Shown: positions 26,590 to 35,836 of the stretch, in pieces
Position numbering within the stretch: the stretch's first letter is position 1
Layout: each line of letters starts with the position of its first letter
Source of the DNA: Candidatus Gastranaerophilales bacterium
Lineage (GTDB): Bacteria; Cyanobacteriota; Vampirovibrionia; Gastranaerophilales; Gastranaerophilaceae
NCBI GenBank assembly: GCA_928722015.1
Contig: CAKMWI010000007.1
Location: 124,001-188,000 of the forward strand
Direction of reading: 5' to 3'
DNA length: 64,000 bases
The notes under the pieces: model-generated
Database searches by the model: none
What the model was told of the DNA's origin: nothing
The model's input: the letters and a program-made list of their open reading frames with translations, nothing else
Made by a program: the position numbers and the translations under genes

Positions 26590-26618
26590 TTGTCAATTAC
26601 TAGAACAAAACTTAAACT
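26590..26618 (+). promoter_or_regulatory. Candidate promoter giving a leaderless mRNA
   Basis: TTGTCA (26590-26595), a 17-bp spacer, TAAACT (26613-26618), then six bases to the ATG at 26625. It is divergent from the ftsY unit. Confidence 0.5.
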
Positions 26619-26624
26619 GTTATT

Positions 26625-26843
26625 ATGCTTGATATAAAACAGGAAATAGGAATTGTTCTTTTGAAAAGCGGCGGTCTGTCAATGAGAAAATTGATTGACC
26701 GTATGCGAAAAGACGGTTATGAAATTCCTCAATCAGGGCAAATGTCTGTTCAGTTGAAAAATAAACGTATCAGGTTTGAGACAGTTCAGGAAATATTGGA
26801 TTATCTTGGATATGAGCTTGTTATTCGCGAAAAAGATAAATAA
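26625..26843 (+). CDS. Small HTH (Xre-like) DNA-binding protein
   Basis: This 72-residue protein has a predicted helix-turn-helix. SMRKLIDRM is the first helix, MSVQLKNKRI lies in the recognition-helix region, and FETVQEILDYLGYELVI is the closing part. The layout matches small Cro/CI-like regulators. No SD is seen and the promoter implies a leaderless transcript. It stands between the divergent ftsY unit and the SpoIID gene, so it may regulate either neighbour. Its target is unknown. Confidence 0.65.
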   Translation: MLDIKQEIGIVLLKSGGLSMRKLIDRMRKDGYEIPQSGQMSVQLKNKRIRFETVQEILDYLGYELVIREKDK

Positions 26844-26896
26844 TTTTTAGTTTTATTGTATTTTGTAATCTGTTTTTCATCTTTTTTTCTTTGTCA

Positions 26897-26902
26897 TATA
26901 AT
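26897..26902 (+). promoter_or_regulatory. -10 box of the SpoIID-like gene
   Basis: A perfect TATAAT lies six bases before the ATG at 26909, with TTTTCA 17 bp further upstream (26874-26879). No SD is present, so the mRNA is probably leaderless. Confidence 0.5.
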
Positions 26903-26908
26903 AATCTT

Positions 26909-28630
26909 ATGAGAAAATTGGGTGTGTTTTTATTTATAAATTTGTTTGTGCTGACAGTGTTGCCTGTATCAGCTGCGCATTATGTAAATATTCCACAAAC
27001 GACATTACAAATTGCAAAAGAATCTGTTACAAATTTTTATACTGATTCTGTTCATTCACCTATTGTCAGAGTAGGAATAGGAACACAAAATTTTACTACT
27101 TATGAGTGGAATAATGCATCTATATATGCAACTGGAGAATTTGAACTTTATAATAATAAAAATTATATTGATACTTACGATAGTAATAACGCTATTAATG
27201 TTTCAATGGTAGGAAAAATTTTTGTATTAAAAGATGCAGATGGAAAAGTAATTGCAAAAGTTTCCGGTCCTATTATTTTTAAAACGGATTATGGCTTATT
27301 GGGTGTAAAAGATCTTAAACGTGCTGGTAGAGATGCGTTATATAGAGGTCAGCTTGAACTTGTATCTGCAACAAAAGATGGAAAATTTCATATTGTAAAT
27401 ACGCTTGCTTTAGAGGATTATTTAAAGGGAGTTGTTCCTAATGAGATGCCTGTTCGTTTTGGTTTGGAAGCTTTGAAAGCTCAAAGTGTTGCAGCAAGAA
27501 ATTATGTACTTTCTCCAAGAGTAAAAGCAAATCCGAATTATGATGTGGTGGATTCTGTAGCCAGTCAGGTTTATTTTGGTGCGAATACAGAAAAAGAACT
27601 TTCTAATCAAGCAGTTAATGAAACTTTTGGTGTTGTTGCAATATATGATTGGGATTTAATTCTTGCACAATATTCATCTACTGCCGGAGGATATACAGAG
27701 AGTTATCAAAATGCTTTTTCTGACCCGTATACAAAAAAATTTCCGGCAACTCCTAAACCCTATTTATCTGCAAAACCTGATTATGATGATATAGAGCCTC
27801 TTAATACGGATGAAGCTGCTGCAGAATTTTATAAATCAAAACCAAAGTCTTTTGATGTTAATTCTTCATATTTTCGTTGGGAAAGAGAATGGAACGGTCA
27901 GGAAATTCAAGATGCAGTTCAAGCTAATATAGCTGCACAAAGTGCTGCCGGATTTGTGTCTCCTGCTGTCAAACCTGGAGAAACAATAGGCATTATAAAA
28001 AAGCTTGTTGTAAAAAAACGTGGCGATTCCGGTAAGATTATGAAACTTGAAATTCAAACTGATGATGGAAATTATATAGTTGAAAAAGAGTTGGTAATCC
28101 GAAGACTCTTGACTTGTAAAGGGAAAGCTCTGCCAAGTGCTAATGTAGTTTTTGAGCATGAATATAACGAAGATGGTGATTTAATATATATAAAAGCTTA
28201 CGGTGGCGGTTATGGTCATGGTGTTGGTATGAGCCAGTATGGTGCAGGTTATATGGCGACAGAATTGAAAATGCCGTATGAAAAAATTCTTCAGCATTAT
28301 TATACGGGAATATCTCTAACAACCAAGCCGTTTATTTTGGCTGCAAATGGTGAGCAGAATAAAATTACTCAAGAATTTTATTCTAAGGATAAAAAAGCAT
28401 ATTTAATAGTTGATAACAAATATAAAGTTGCTTTTGTTGATGCAAAAATAAATAATGTGAATCAAAAAATTGTATTGGATACAACGCAAAGGTTTAATAG
28501 GGTTGATTTATCGCAATATTTAAAAAGGGGGATGAATACAGTTACTTTTTATTATCCGACATCGGAAGAAAATAATAAAGGTTTGAGAATGTATATAGAA
28601 TTGGCAGGAAAAGATGAGTACAGCGACTAG
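26909..28630 (+). CDS. SpoIID/LytB-domain protein, secreted
   Basis: About 573 residues with a signal peptide (MRKLGVFLFINLFVLTVL..VSA). The middle carries the SpoIID/LytB domain: ALEDYLKGVVPNEMP, then ALKAQSVAARNY, SQVYFG and YSSTAGGYTES. Its C-terminal part has GYGHGVGMSQYGAGYMA. SpoIID-type proteins cleave denuded or cross-linked glycan strands in the periplasm. I chose the ATG at 26909 because it starts the signal peptide and sits six bases after TATAAT. The stop overlaps the murJ start by 17 bp, suggesting coupled expression of two cell-wall proteins. Confidence 0.88.
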   Translation: MRKLGVFLFINLFVLTVLPVSAAHYVNIPQTTLQIAKESVTNFYTDSVHSPIVRVGIGTQNFTTYEWNNASIYATGEFELYNNKNYIDTYDSNNAINVSMVGKIFVLKDADGKVIAKVSGPIIFKTDYGLLGVKDLKRAGRDALYRGQLELVSATKDGKFHIVNTLALEDYLKGVVPNEMPVRFGLEALKAQSVAARNYVLSPRVKANPNYDVVDSVASQVYFGANTEKELSNQAVNETFGVVAIYDWDLILAQYSSTAGGYTESYQNAFSDPYTKKFPATPKPYLSAKPDYDDIEPLNTDEAAAEFYKSKPKSFDVNSSYFRWEREWNGQEIQDAVQANIAAQSAAGFVSPAVKPGETIGIIKKLVVKKRGDSGKIMKLEIQTDDGNYIVEKELVIRRLLTCKGKALPSANVVFEHEYNEDGDLIYIKAYGGGYGHGVGMSQYGAGYMATELKMPYEKILQHYYTGISLTTKPFILAANGEQNKITQEFYSKDKKAYLIVDNKYKVAFVDAKINNVNQKIVLDTTQRFNRVDLSQYLKRGMNTVTFYYPTSEENNKGLRMYIELAGKDEYSD

Positions 28631-30212
28631 TGAAAATAAAACTCCAAGTTTATTAAAAGCAGCATGGATAATTGCTGTTGTTACAATTATTAGTAAATTA
28701 ATAGGTTTTATAAGAGATATCATTATTGCAAATTATTATGGTGCTTCTTTAGTTTCAGATGCATATTATTACGCATATCAAATTCCGTCATTATCATTAA
28801 TTTTGCTTGGTGGTGTTGGTGGTCCTTTTCATAGTGCAACAGTAGCTATTTTTTCAAAACTTATTCCAAATCTCAATGAAAAACCTTCTGATACAGTTAA
28901 TAGATTATACTCTACATTTATGACAGCTACAATAATATTTTTTCTTGTGTTATCTGTTATAATGTTTATTTTTCCCAGGCAAATAATGGGGCTTATCATT
29001 TCGAGCGGCTCTGCAGAAATGATTAATCTTGCTGCCATACATTTAAAAATTATGACTCCATTGCTTGTGATTGGAGGAATTGTTGGTATATATTACGGGA
29101 TTTTAATTATATACAGGCAATTTATGTTACCTAATTTATCTCCTATTATTATGAGTCTTGCAATAATAGGGGTTGTAATGGCCTGTCCAAATGATAAAAA
29201 AGGATATGCATTAGCCTGGGCAACTACTATTGGTGCAGTATTGCAGCTTGTTATTCAGTATCCTAATATCAGAAAGCTTGGATATAAATTAAAGCCAAAT
29301 TTTAATTTTGTAAATAATCAATATTTTAAAGAGATTTGTGAACTACTTTTTCCTGCAGTATTAAGTTCTACAGTGGGGCAAATTCATATTTATGTAGATA
29401 TGTTTTTTACATCATCTATTTCAGAAGGTGCATGGACAGCTATTGGTTATGCTAACAGAGTTTTTCAATTTCCTGTAGGCATTTTGGTTACTGCATTTTT
29501 AGTTCCATTATTCCCTATTTTTGCAAGACTGGTTGCAGATAAAGATTATGATGGAATTAAAAATTATTTTAATAAAGGGGTTGGTGTATTATTTTTCGGA
29601 GCAATACCGATTATTATAGGCATTCTAGTTGTGGGAATGGATGCCGTACGTTTAATTTTTGAACATGGTGTATTTGATTCTAAAGCTACATTTATGGTTA
29701 CAGAAGCTCTTTGGTTTTTATCTGTTTCAATTATTCCGTATGTTTTTAGAGATTCAATTACTAGAGTTTATTATTCGTTTAATGATTCGGCAACTCCGTT
29801 TGTTGTGGCATTTTCATCTATTGTGTTGAAACTTTTACTGAATTATATTTTGATTTCAAAAATGCATTTTGGAATAGGTGGAATTACTCTTTCTACATCT
29901 CTTGTTACCCTTTTCAATGCTTGTGTTTTAGGTGTGTTGATTACAAAAAAATTGAAAATGGATTATAAAACTTTATTTGTAAATTTGTTGAAAATGATTC
30001 TTGCAGGTGTTATAACTGGTATAGGGTGTTGGTTGTGTGCTGCAGAATTTGATAAATTTGTGCACCTTCCTAAAGTCCCGTTTGAAGTATTAAAAATTAC
30101 ACTTGTTGCCGTAGTTTGTTTGGCTGTATATATTCCTCTTAATTTATTATTTAAAATGGAATATGCTAAAGAGTTGTTTAATAGACTATCAGCAAGAATA
30201 TTAAGAAGGTAA
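28614..30212 (+). CDS. murJ: Lipid II flippase MurJ
   Basis: This 532-residue polytopic protein has about 14 membrane segments. The N-terminus (ISKLIGFIRDIIIANYYGAS, then SDAYYYAYQIPSL) is the MurJ/MVF signature. The conserved Asp/Arg residues of the central cavity are in this region. It flips lipid II across the inner membrane for peptidoglycan synthesis. Its ATG lies inside the 3' end of the SpoIID-like gene. It may be followed in the same transcript by the two small membrane-protein genes. Confidence 0.93.
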   Translation: MSTATSENKTPSLLKAAWIIAVVTIISKLIGFIRDIIIANYYGASLVSDAYYYAYQIPSLSLILLGGVGGPFHSATVAIFSKLIPNLNEKPSDTVNRLYSTFMTATIIFFLVLSVIMFIFPRQIMGLIISSGSAEMINLAAIHLKIMTPLLVIGGIVGIYYGILIIYRQFMLPNLSPIIMSLAIIGVVMACPNDKKGYALAWATTIGAVLQLVIQYPNIRKLGYKLKPNFNFVNNQYFKEICELLFPAVLSSTVGQIHIYVDMFFTSSISEGAWTAIGYANRVFQFPVGILVTAFLVPLFPIFARLVADKDYDGIKNYFNKGVGVLFFGAIPIIIGILVVGMDAVRLIFEHGVFDSKATFMVTEALWFLSVSIIPYVFRDSITRVYYSFNDSATPFVVAFSSIVLKLLLNYILISKMHFGIGGITLSTSLVTLFNACVLGVLITKKLKMDYKTLFVNLLKMILAGVITGIGCWLCAAEFDKFVHLPKVPFEVLKITLVAVVCLAVYIPLNLLFKMEYAKELFNRLSARILRR

Positions 30213-30252
30213 GGTAATTTTATTTTTATTGAAAGAGAGTTAAGATTCTGAT

Positions 30253-30630
30253 ATGAAATTGATGATTGGTCCAAATATTAATAATAATAAAGTTAGACTG
30301 GATTTTAGAAATAGTCCTGATAAGCCTAATAATGTTCCGAGTTACGAAATTGATAATACTAAAGCTGACGAATTTGTTAGACAATATAATTCTCAGTCTG
30401 ATAAGTTGCATAAGATGACAAATACTATTATGGGAATATCTGGTATTATTGGGGGTATCGGAGCAGCAAAAATTGTACTTGGTATGGGTAAAAACAAGTT
30501 GTTGAAATGTATTGCTTCCGTAGTTGCTTCTTTATCTTTGGGCGCAATAATATCTGCAGTAATTTCTTCAAATATGAAAAATAAGCTTATGGATGAATAT
30601 GATGTTCATAAGCATCAATACAACGAATAA
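30253..30630 (+). CDS. Small hypothetical membrane protein
   Basis: 125 residues. A hydrophilic N-terminus of about 60 residues is followed by two hydrophobic helices, about 63-80 (IMGISGIIGGIGAAKIVLG) and 86-108 (CIASVVASLSLGAIISAVI), and a short charged tail. Gly-rich helices suggest tight packing. A partial SD (GAGAG) lies upstream. It is not recognised. It is located between murJ and another small membrane protein. Confidence 0.65.
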   Translation: MKLMIGPNINNNKVRLDFRNSPDKPNNVPSYEIDNTKADEFVRQYNSQSDKLHKMTNTIMGISGIIGGIGAAKIVLGMGKNKLLKCIASVVASLSLGAIISAVISSNMKNKLMDEYDVHKHQYNE

Positions 30631-30648
30631 TAAGTTTGGTTGAAGGGT

Positions 30649-31104
30649 ATGAAAGAGTTTTTAAAGTCTAATACAGATGAACGTCCGGGGATGATTATTC
30701 TAGGGATTTTAACGTTTTATGCTTTGATTGCAGGGTTTATTATATATTTATTTTTTCTTCATCGAATATCTGCATTTGCTACGTTAGCTTTGTGTATATT
30801 TTTGACTTTGGCTTACATACCTCGTTTTTTGATTATTAGAAAATTTTATACAAAAGATAAAATTGAAATAATAGATGATTATATTATGATAAACGGTGTT
30901 GGTATAAATTTCAGAGACATAAAAGATTTTAGGGCAGATGTTAAAAAACCGCAAATTATATTTTTTATTAATAATAAAATAATATTATTCCAACAAGCAA
31001 AGTTTCACTTGTTGTTAAAAAAGGAAGATATTGAATTTACTGTTATCGGTTCTGAAAAAATAAATTTGTTAAAGGAATTTTTAGAAAAAATTCTTCAAGT
31101 TTGA
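30649..31104 (+). CDS. Small membrane protein with a possible PH-like domain
   Basis: About 151 residues. Two membrane helices (about residues 14-38 and 42-62) are followed by a cytoplasmic beta-rich part of about 90 residues (KIEIIDDYIMINGVGINFRDIKDF). This layout resembles bacterial PH-like membrane proteins. The start is uncertain: ATG 30649 is assumed, with TTG 30640 as the alternative. It is convergent with the small gene at 31120 and has no clear terminator. Confidence 0.6.
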   Translation: MKEFLKSNTDERPGMIILGILTFYALIAGFIIYLFFLHRISAFATLALCIFLTLAYIPRFLIIRKFYTKDKIEIIDDYIMINGVGINFRDIKDFRADVKKPQIIFFINNKIILFQQAKFHLLLKKEDIEFTVIGSEKINLLKEFLEKILQV

Positions 31105-31119
31105 TAATCCATAACTTTT

Positions 31120-31422
31120 TTATTTAAGTAAGTTATTAACAATTATATCCATTGTGTTATTGGGTAATATTGTTTTTTCTCCGTTTGATTCTTTTATAAC
31201 ACATGATTTACCTGGATAATAAATTTCTAATTTACCGAATACTTTATCAACAATTTTTTCCGGACAACCAAGAGTATCTTTATAAATTTCTTTAATTGAT
31301 TGGTTATTGTTTCCAAGATCAGTTATAATTTCTGTGATATGTTTACCGGATTTTAAGCAGTATTCATTTACAGTTTTGTTATTAATTGAACTGGTATTTA
31401 ATAGACATCTTATAGGTTCCAT
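31120..31422 (-). CDS. Small hypothetical protein
   Basis: 100 residues from the ATG at 31422, which has a strong SD (AAAGGAGG) four bases before it; the frame opens 12 codons earlier without support. The protein is soluble with several cysteines and Asn/Ile/Lys-rich helices (KHITEIITDLG, NTMDIIVNNLL). No family is recognised. It lies about 100 bp downstream of comM on the same strand. Confidence 0.6.
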   Translation of the reverse strand: MEPIRCLLNTSSINNKTVNEYCLKSGKHITEIITDLGNNNQSIKEIYKDTLGCPEKIVDKVFGKLEIYYPGKSCVIKESNGEKTILPNNTMDIIVNNLLK

Positions 31423-31518
31423 AATTCCTCCTTTATTTTGGGGTAAAGTCATTGACAATAAAATATATGAATATTATTTATTGTTAAATTTATATGAAAT
31501 ATTAATAATTATTAATAT

Positions 31519-33063
31519 TTATGTTTTTCCGTATTCTTCCGGATTGAACATTCTATATTGTAGGGCTTGCATCAAGTGAAGTTGTTGGATATTGATAGAT
31601 GAATCTAAATCTGCAATAGTTCTGGCAAGTTTAAGTACTCGGTCATATCTTCTGCCAGAGAGTTGATATTTTACTATTGCAATTTTTAATATCTCTTTTG
31701 AACTTTCATCTATTATGCAGTATTTTTTTATTAGTTCAGATGTTAATTCTGAATTGGTTAAAATAGATTCATTTTTGTAACGTTCCAGTTGAATTTTACG
31801 TGCATTTACTACTCTTTGTCTGATAGTTGCGGAATCTTCTTCTGCATCCGCTGTGTTTAAAAGTTCTGCCGGAGTTAAGCGAGGAACATCAATTTGCAAA
31901 TCAATTCTGTCTAATAATGGTCCTGAAAGTTTTGCTAAATATCTGCTTATTTGAAAGTCAGAGCATGTGCATTGTTTTTCTCTATCCCCTAAAAAACCGC
32001 AAGGACAAGGATTCATTGCTCCAAGAAGCATAAATTTTGCGGGGTATTTGATGGAATGTTTTGCTCTTGATATTACAATTTCACCGTCTTCCAACGGTTG
32101 TCGCAATACTTCTAATACTTGGCGTGGAAATTCTATCATTTCGTCTAAAAATAATACTCCTCTATGAGCCAGAGTAATTTCTCCGGGTTTTGGAGTTGTT
32201 CCTCCACCAATAATTCCATTTGCAGATGCTGTGTGGTGAATTGCTCTAAAAGGTCGTTTTGTCATAAGTGGTTCATTTTCTGATAACAGGCCGCAAATGC
32301 TGTAGATTTTTGTAAGCTCCAGAGCTTCTGAAAGTTCTAATGGTGGTAGAATAGATGCAAAACATTTTGCCATAAGTGTTTTCCCTGAACCGGGAGAGCC
32401 TATCATAAGTATATTATGACCTCCTGCAGCTGCAATTTCCAGAGCTTTTTTGGCTTTTTGTTGACCTTTTACATTTTTGAAATCAAAAGGATAGTCTTGT
32501 TCTGTTTGTTTTGATAAATATTGTCTTACATCTATATGTGTTTGCGGAATCTTTGTCTCTGTAAAGTGGTTCACTACATCTGTAAGGTGTTCGGCTCCAT
32601 ATATATTTATCCCTTCAATAAGTGCAGCTTCTTTAGAGTTTGATTTTGGGACAATAATATTTTGTATGCCTGCTTCTTTTAAGCCTAAAACAAGAGGTAA
32701 AACTCCATTTACTCCTCTAATCTGTCCGTCTAATGATAATTCGCCAATAAATGCATAATCTTTAACTTTATCAATGTCAATAACTTCTTCTTCAATGAGT
32801 ATACCTATTGCAATAGGTAAATCAAAACTTGTTCCAACTTTTTTTAAATCTGCCGGAGCAAGATTTATTACAACTTTTTTAGAAGGAAAAGTATAGCCTG
32901 AATTTTTTATTGCAGATTTTACTCTGTCTCGTGCTTCATTAACTGAGGCGTCTGGCAAGCCTACAATTGAAATGGATGGTAAAGAATTAACCACGTCAGT
33001 TTCAACCCATACCTCATAAGCATTTAATCCGATGACTGTTCCTGTTTTTATTTTATTAACCAT
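31519..33063 (-). CDS. comM: YifB/ComM-family Mg-chelatase-like AAA+ ATPase
   Basis: This 514-residue protein is of normal length. An N-terminal Lon-protease-like fold (SIVGLPDASVNEARDRV, then NLAPADLKKVG) precedes the Mg-chelatase AAA+ core. The core has Walker A GSPGSGKT, Walker B LFLDEM and a small zinc-like Cys cluster (CPCG, CTC). ComM is a hexameric helicase that aids branch migration in natural transformation. No SD is seen; TATACT lies six bases before the ATG, suggesting a leaderless mRNA. No other competence gene is in the window. Confidence 0.92.
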   Translation of the reverse strand: MVNKIKTGTVIGLNAYEVWVETDVVNSLPSISIVGLPDASVNEARDRVKSAIKNSGYTFPSKKVVINLAPADLKKVGTSFDLPIAIGILIEEEVIDIDKVKDYAFIGELSLDGQIRGVNGVLPLVLGLKEAGIQNIIVPKSNSKEAALIEGINIYGAEHLTDVVNHFTETKIPQTHIDVRQYLSKQTEQDYPFDFKNVKGQQKAKKALEIAAAGGHNILMIGSPGSGKTLMAKCFASILPPLELSEALELTKIYSICGLLSENEPLMTKRPFRAIHHTASANGIIGGGTTPKPGEITLAHRGVLFLDEMIEFPRQVLEVLRQPLEDGEIVISRAKHSIKYPAKFMLLGAMNPCPCGFLGDREKQCTCSDFQISRYLAKLSGPLLDRIDLQIDVPRLTPAELLNTADAEEDSATIRQRVVNARKIQLERYKNESILTNSELTSELIKKYCIIDESSKEILKIAIVKYQLSGRRYDRVLKLARTIADLDSSINIQQLHLMQALQYRMFNPEEYGKT

Positions 33064-33148
33064 AGCGTCAGTATAGCATGATAATAATTATTTGTCTTTT
33101 AGTTTAAACTATGCTAAAATGCTTTAAAGAAGAGAAAGTTGTGAGAAT

Positions 33149-34363
33149 ATGGTTAAAGAAATTTCAAAGTTAAAAAATAATATTGAATATATTTATAAAA
33201 AAAATGATAATACCCCTAGATTTGCCCTTTGTTTGAATTTTTCAATAAATGAACCTGAAAAAATTGCAGGTGTATATTCCCTTATGGCTAGACTGCTTCT
33301 TCAGGGTACAAAAAAATATAATTCTGAAGAGCTTGCTAATGAATTTGAAAAATATGCAATTGATTTTTCAAGTGAATTGTTTCCAAATTATTTGAGATTG
33401 AAATTTGTATGTTTGAACGAAGATTTTTCAAAGGCTGTTGAATTGATGGATGAAGTGATAAAAAATTCAACATTTGAAGAATTCGAAAAAGAAAAAGTTA
33501 AATTGGTTGGAGAAATTACTGCTGAATTGGATTCTCCAAGAACGACCGCAATGGATGCTTATTGTAGTGCAATGTTTGCAAATCATTATTATGGCAATAC
33601 AATGACAAAAATTTTGGAGAATATTGATTCTATTACCAAACAGGATGTTATTGATGCGTATAATTATATTCTTGAAAATAGTAAAAAATCTCTTGCTCTT
33701 GTTGGAGCATTGGATAAAGATGATATTCTTCCGAAAGTTGAGTGTACTATAGGAATTTTACCGGTGTCTATTGATAACAATTTACATATAGAAAAACCGG
33801 AATTAAATGAAGTTAAAGAAGTTGAAAATATCCGTTCTGATCTTAATCAGGCGCATATTATAAAAGGATGGCTCGTACCTACCTATGGCGAAGATGATTA
33901 TCCTGCTTTAATTTTATTAAATATAATTTTAGGTGCTTGCGGGCTTTCTTCAAGATTATTTCTTGAATTAAGGGATAAAAAAGGATTGGCTTATGTTGTT
34001 AGAAGTTCTTATGAGACATTTAAGCTTGCTGCTAATTTTATGATTTATATTGCTACCGAGCCTAAAAATATAGATATTTCTTTAAAAGGTTTTAATGAAG
34101 AAATAGAAAAAATAAAGACAATTCCTGTCTCAGAATCAGAATTGAATGATGCTAAAAATAATTTGATTGGTAAATGTGCTTTTCTCGATGAAACTAATAT
34201 TCAACAGGCATGCAGTTATGCAAAATATGGTGTTTTAGGCTTGGGATTTGATTATTCTGAGCAAATGAAAGAAAAAGTAAAATCTGTAACATCTGAGCAG
34301 CTTTTAAAATGTGCTCAAAAATGTTTTAGTGATAAATATGTTCTATCAATTATAAAACCATAA
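33149..34363 (+). CDS. M16-family peptidase-like protein lacking HxxEH
   Basis: This 404-residue protein has the two-lobed M16 (insulinase/processing peptidase) layout. The C-terminal lobe shows ELRDKKGLAYVVRSS and LGACGLSSRLFLEL. Where active members carry the zinc motif HxxEH, this one reads YSLMA (in GVYSLMARLLLQGT), so it should not hydrolyse peptides itself. M16 proteins often work as an active/inactive pair, but no partner is adjacent. No signal peptide is seen. It is divergent from comM and upstream of a MotB-like gene. Confidence 0.82.
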   Translation: MVKEISKLKNNIEYIYKKNDNTPRFALCLNFSINEPEKIAGVYSLMARLLLQGTKKYNSEELANEFEKYAIDFSSELFPNYLRLKFVCLNEDFSKAVELMDEVIKNSTFEEFEKEKVKLVGEITAELDSPRTTAMDAYCSAMFANHYYGNTMTKILENIDSITKQDVIDAYNYILENSKKSLALVGALDKDDILPKVECTIGILPVSIDNNLHIEKPELNEVKEVENIRSDLNQAHIIKGWLVPTYGEDDYPALILLNIILGACGLSSRLFLELRDKKGLAYVVRSSYETFKLAANFMIYIATEPKNIDISLKGFNEEIEKIKTIPVSESELNDAKNNLIGKCAFLDETNIQQACSYAKYGVLGLGFDYSEQMKEKVKSVTSEQLLKCAQKCFSDKYVLSIIKP

Positions 34364-34384
34364 CTTGTCAGCTAATAGTTTTTT

Positions 34385-34416
34385 CTCTCAAATTTAAAAA
34401 TAATTTTTTTGAGAGG
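34385..34416 (+). promoter_or_regulatory. Hairpin overlapping the Shine-Dalgarno of the MotB-like gene
   Basis: CTCTCAAA (34385-34392) pairs with TTTGAGAG (34408-34415). The right arm contains most of the SD GAGAGG (34411-34416), eight bases before the GTG at 34425. The stem could hide the SD and make translation conditional. It is not followed by a T-run, so it is not an intrinsic terminator. Confidence 0.5.
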
Positions 34417-34424
34417 ATTGTTAT

Positions 34425-35015
34425 GTGAGAAATAAAATTAGAGAAATTACATATTTTATTTGTTTGGCAGTCCTCTTTTGGGTTAATTTTTGCTGTAACA
34501 ATGCATATTCTCAAAAGTCTGCTATAACAGGTCAGTTGATACATAATAATTACAATATTCCAACAGATGATATTGAGCGTTTATTTAAAGACAAATTGTC
34601 TAATGAAAATAATATTGTATATACAAAAGTTCCAAGAGGCCTTATTGTAAGTATAGATAGTACAATGTTTTTCAGGAAAGGCGACGATGAACTTATAGAT
34701 TCAGCAAAACCTTTATTACATCATATTGCAGATATTCTTAGAGTCCTGGATAATAAGTGCATAGTTGAAAGTAATTCAAATTTTGAGACATTTGAAAACT
34801 CTACTTATCATTCAAATTGGGAGTTATCAATTGTGCAAGCGGAAAAAATTGTTGATTATCTTATTAAGACGGAAAAAATAAATCCCGGACGAATCAGTGC
34901 AGTTGGTTATGGTGAAATGATGCCATTTAAACAGAAAAACAGATATAATGAAAATTTTAATCAACGAATAGATTTTGTAATTATAAATTATGAAAAAGTT
35001 GAATTGCTTAACTAA
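34425..35015 (+). CDS. OmpA/MotB-like peptidoglycan-associated protein
   Basis: This 196-residue protein starts at GTG. One N-terminal hydrophobic segment (ITYFICLAVLFWVNFC) acts as a signal or anchor. The C-terminal OmpA-like domain has VSIDSTMFFRKGDDEL, then SNWELSIVQAEKIVDYL, INPGRISAVGYGE and NQRIDFVI. SNWELS is typical of MotB-like members. It should hold on to peptidoglycan in the periplasm. No motA neighbour is present. Its 3' end overlaps the convergent sigma-factor gene by three to four bases. Confidence 0.8.
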   Translation: MRNKIREITYFICLAVLFWVNFCCNNAYSQKSAITGQLIHNNYNIPTDDIERLFKDKLSNENNIVYTKVPRGLIVSIDSTMFFRKGDDELIDSAKPLLHHIADILRVLDNKCIVESNSNFETFENSTYHSNWELSIVQAEKIVDYLIKTEKINPGRISAVGYGEMMPFKQKNRYNENFNQRIDFVIINYEKVELLN

Positions 35016-35836
35016 ACAATTGCTTTTTGAAGTCTAGAAGAACGATTTTCATTGAGAATATTTTTCAGCTTCATTATTGCCTGAGCATGTAGTTGACAGA
35101 CTCGAGACTCGGACATTCCAAGAGTTTCTCCGATTTCTTTCATTGTCATGTTTTCCTGATAGTACAAAACCATTAGTACTCTTTCTCTTTCAGGTAATCT
35201 TTGAAGAGCTTTCTGAAGATCTGTTTTAATGTTTTGTTCTTCCATTCTTTCTTGCGGATTTAGTTTTGTAGAATCTTCAATTGTATCAATGATTTCCATA
35301 CTATCATCTGAAGTTCCGCGTTTTTCATAAATAGATGTTATAGTTATGTCTTCTGAAATTATTTGGTTAACTTTTTCCGGATCCATGTCAAGATAATTTG
35401 CAATTTCTGACGAGGTTGGAGTTCTTCCGAGTTCTTGTTTTAAAATTTCAGAAGCTTGTTTTATTTCTTTAATTTTTTTTCGAATACTTCTGGGTAAAAA
35501 GTCTTGAGCTCTTATTTTGTCGATAATTGCTCCGCGAATTCTTATAAGTGCATACGTTTCGAATCTAGTGTTTTTTTGTGGAGAGAATCGTTCAACTGCA
35601 TTTATTAAACCTTCTACACCATATCCTGCGATATCTTCTATAGAAATTGTTGCAGGCAGTGAGACTTTTACACGTCCTACTGCATATCTTACAAGGTATA
35701 TATATTGAACAATAATTTCATCTCTAGCATGTTTATCCTTTTTATCAGATAAATATCTGTTCCATAAAGCGGTAAGTTCATCTTCAGATAAACGTTTGAT
35801 GCTATTATATGATGAAAAATCAAAACTTTGTTCCAT
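35012..35836 (-). CDS. FliA/WhiG-family RNA polymerase sigma factor
   Basis: About 274 residues. Region 2 (IEDIAGYGVEGLINAVERF, then TRFETYALIRIRGAIID), region 3 (RTPTSSEIANYLDM) and region 4 (MTMKEIGETLGMSESRVCQLHAQA) match sigma-28-like alternative factors. It directs RNA polymerase to a distinct promoter class. I chose the ATG at 35836 over the TTG at 35848; an AAGGA lies upstream. In non-flagellated relatives such factors control surface or stress genes, so flagella need not be implied. Its stop overlaps the MotB-like gene tail to tail. Confidence 0.88.
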   Translation of the reverse strand: MEQSFDFSSYNSIKRLSEDELTALWNRYLSDKKDKHARDEIIVQYIYLVRYAVGRVKVSLPATISIEDIAGYGVEGLINAVERFSPQKNTRFETYALIRIRGAIIDKIRAQDFLPRSIRKKIKEIKQASEILKQELGRTPTSSEIANYLDMDPEKVNQIISEDITITSIYEKRGTSDDSMEIIDTIEDSTKLNPQERMEEQNIKTDLQKALQRLPERERVLMVLYYQENMTMKEIGETLGMSESRVCQLHAQAIMKLKNILNENRSSRLQKAIV

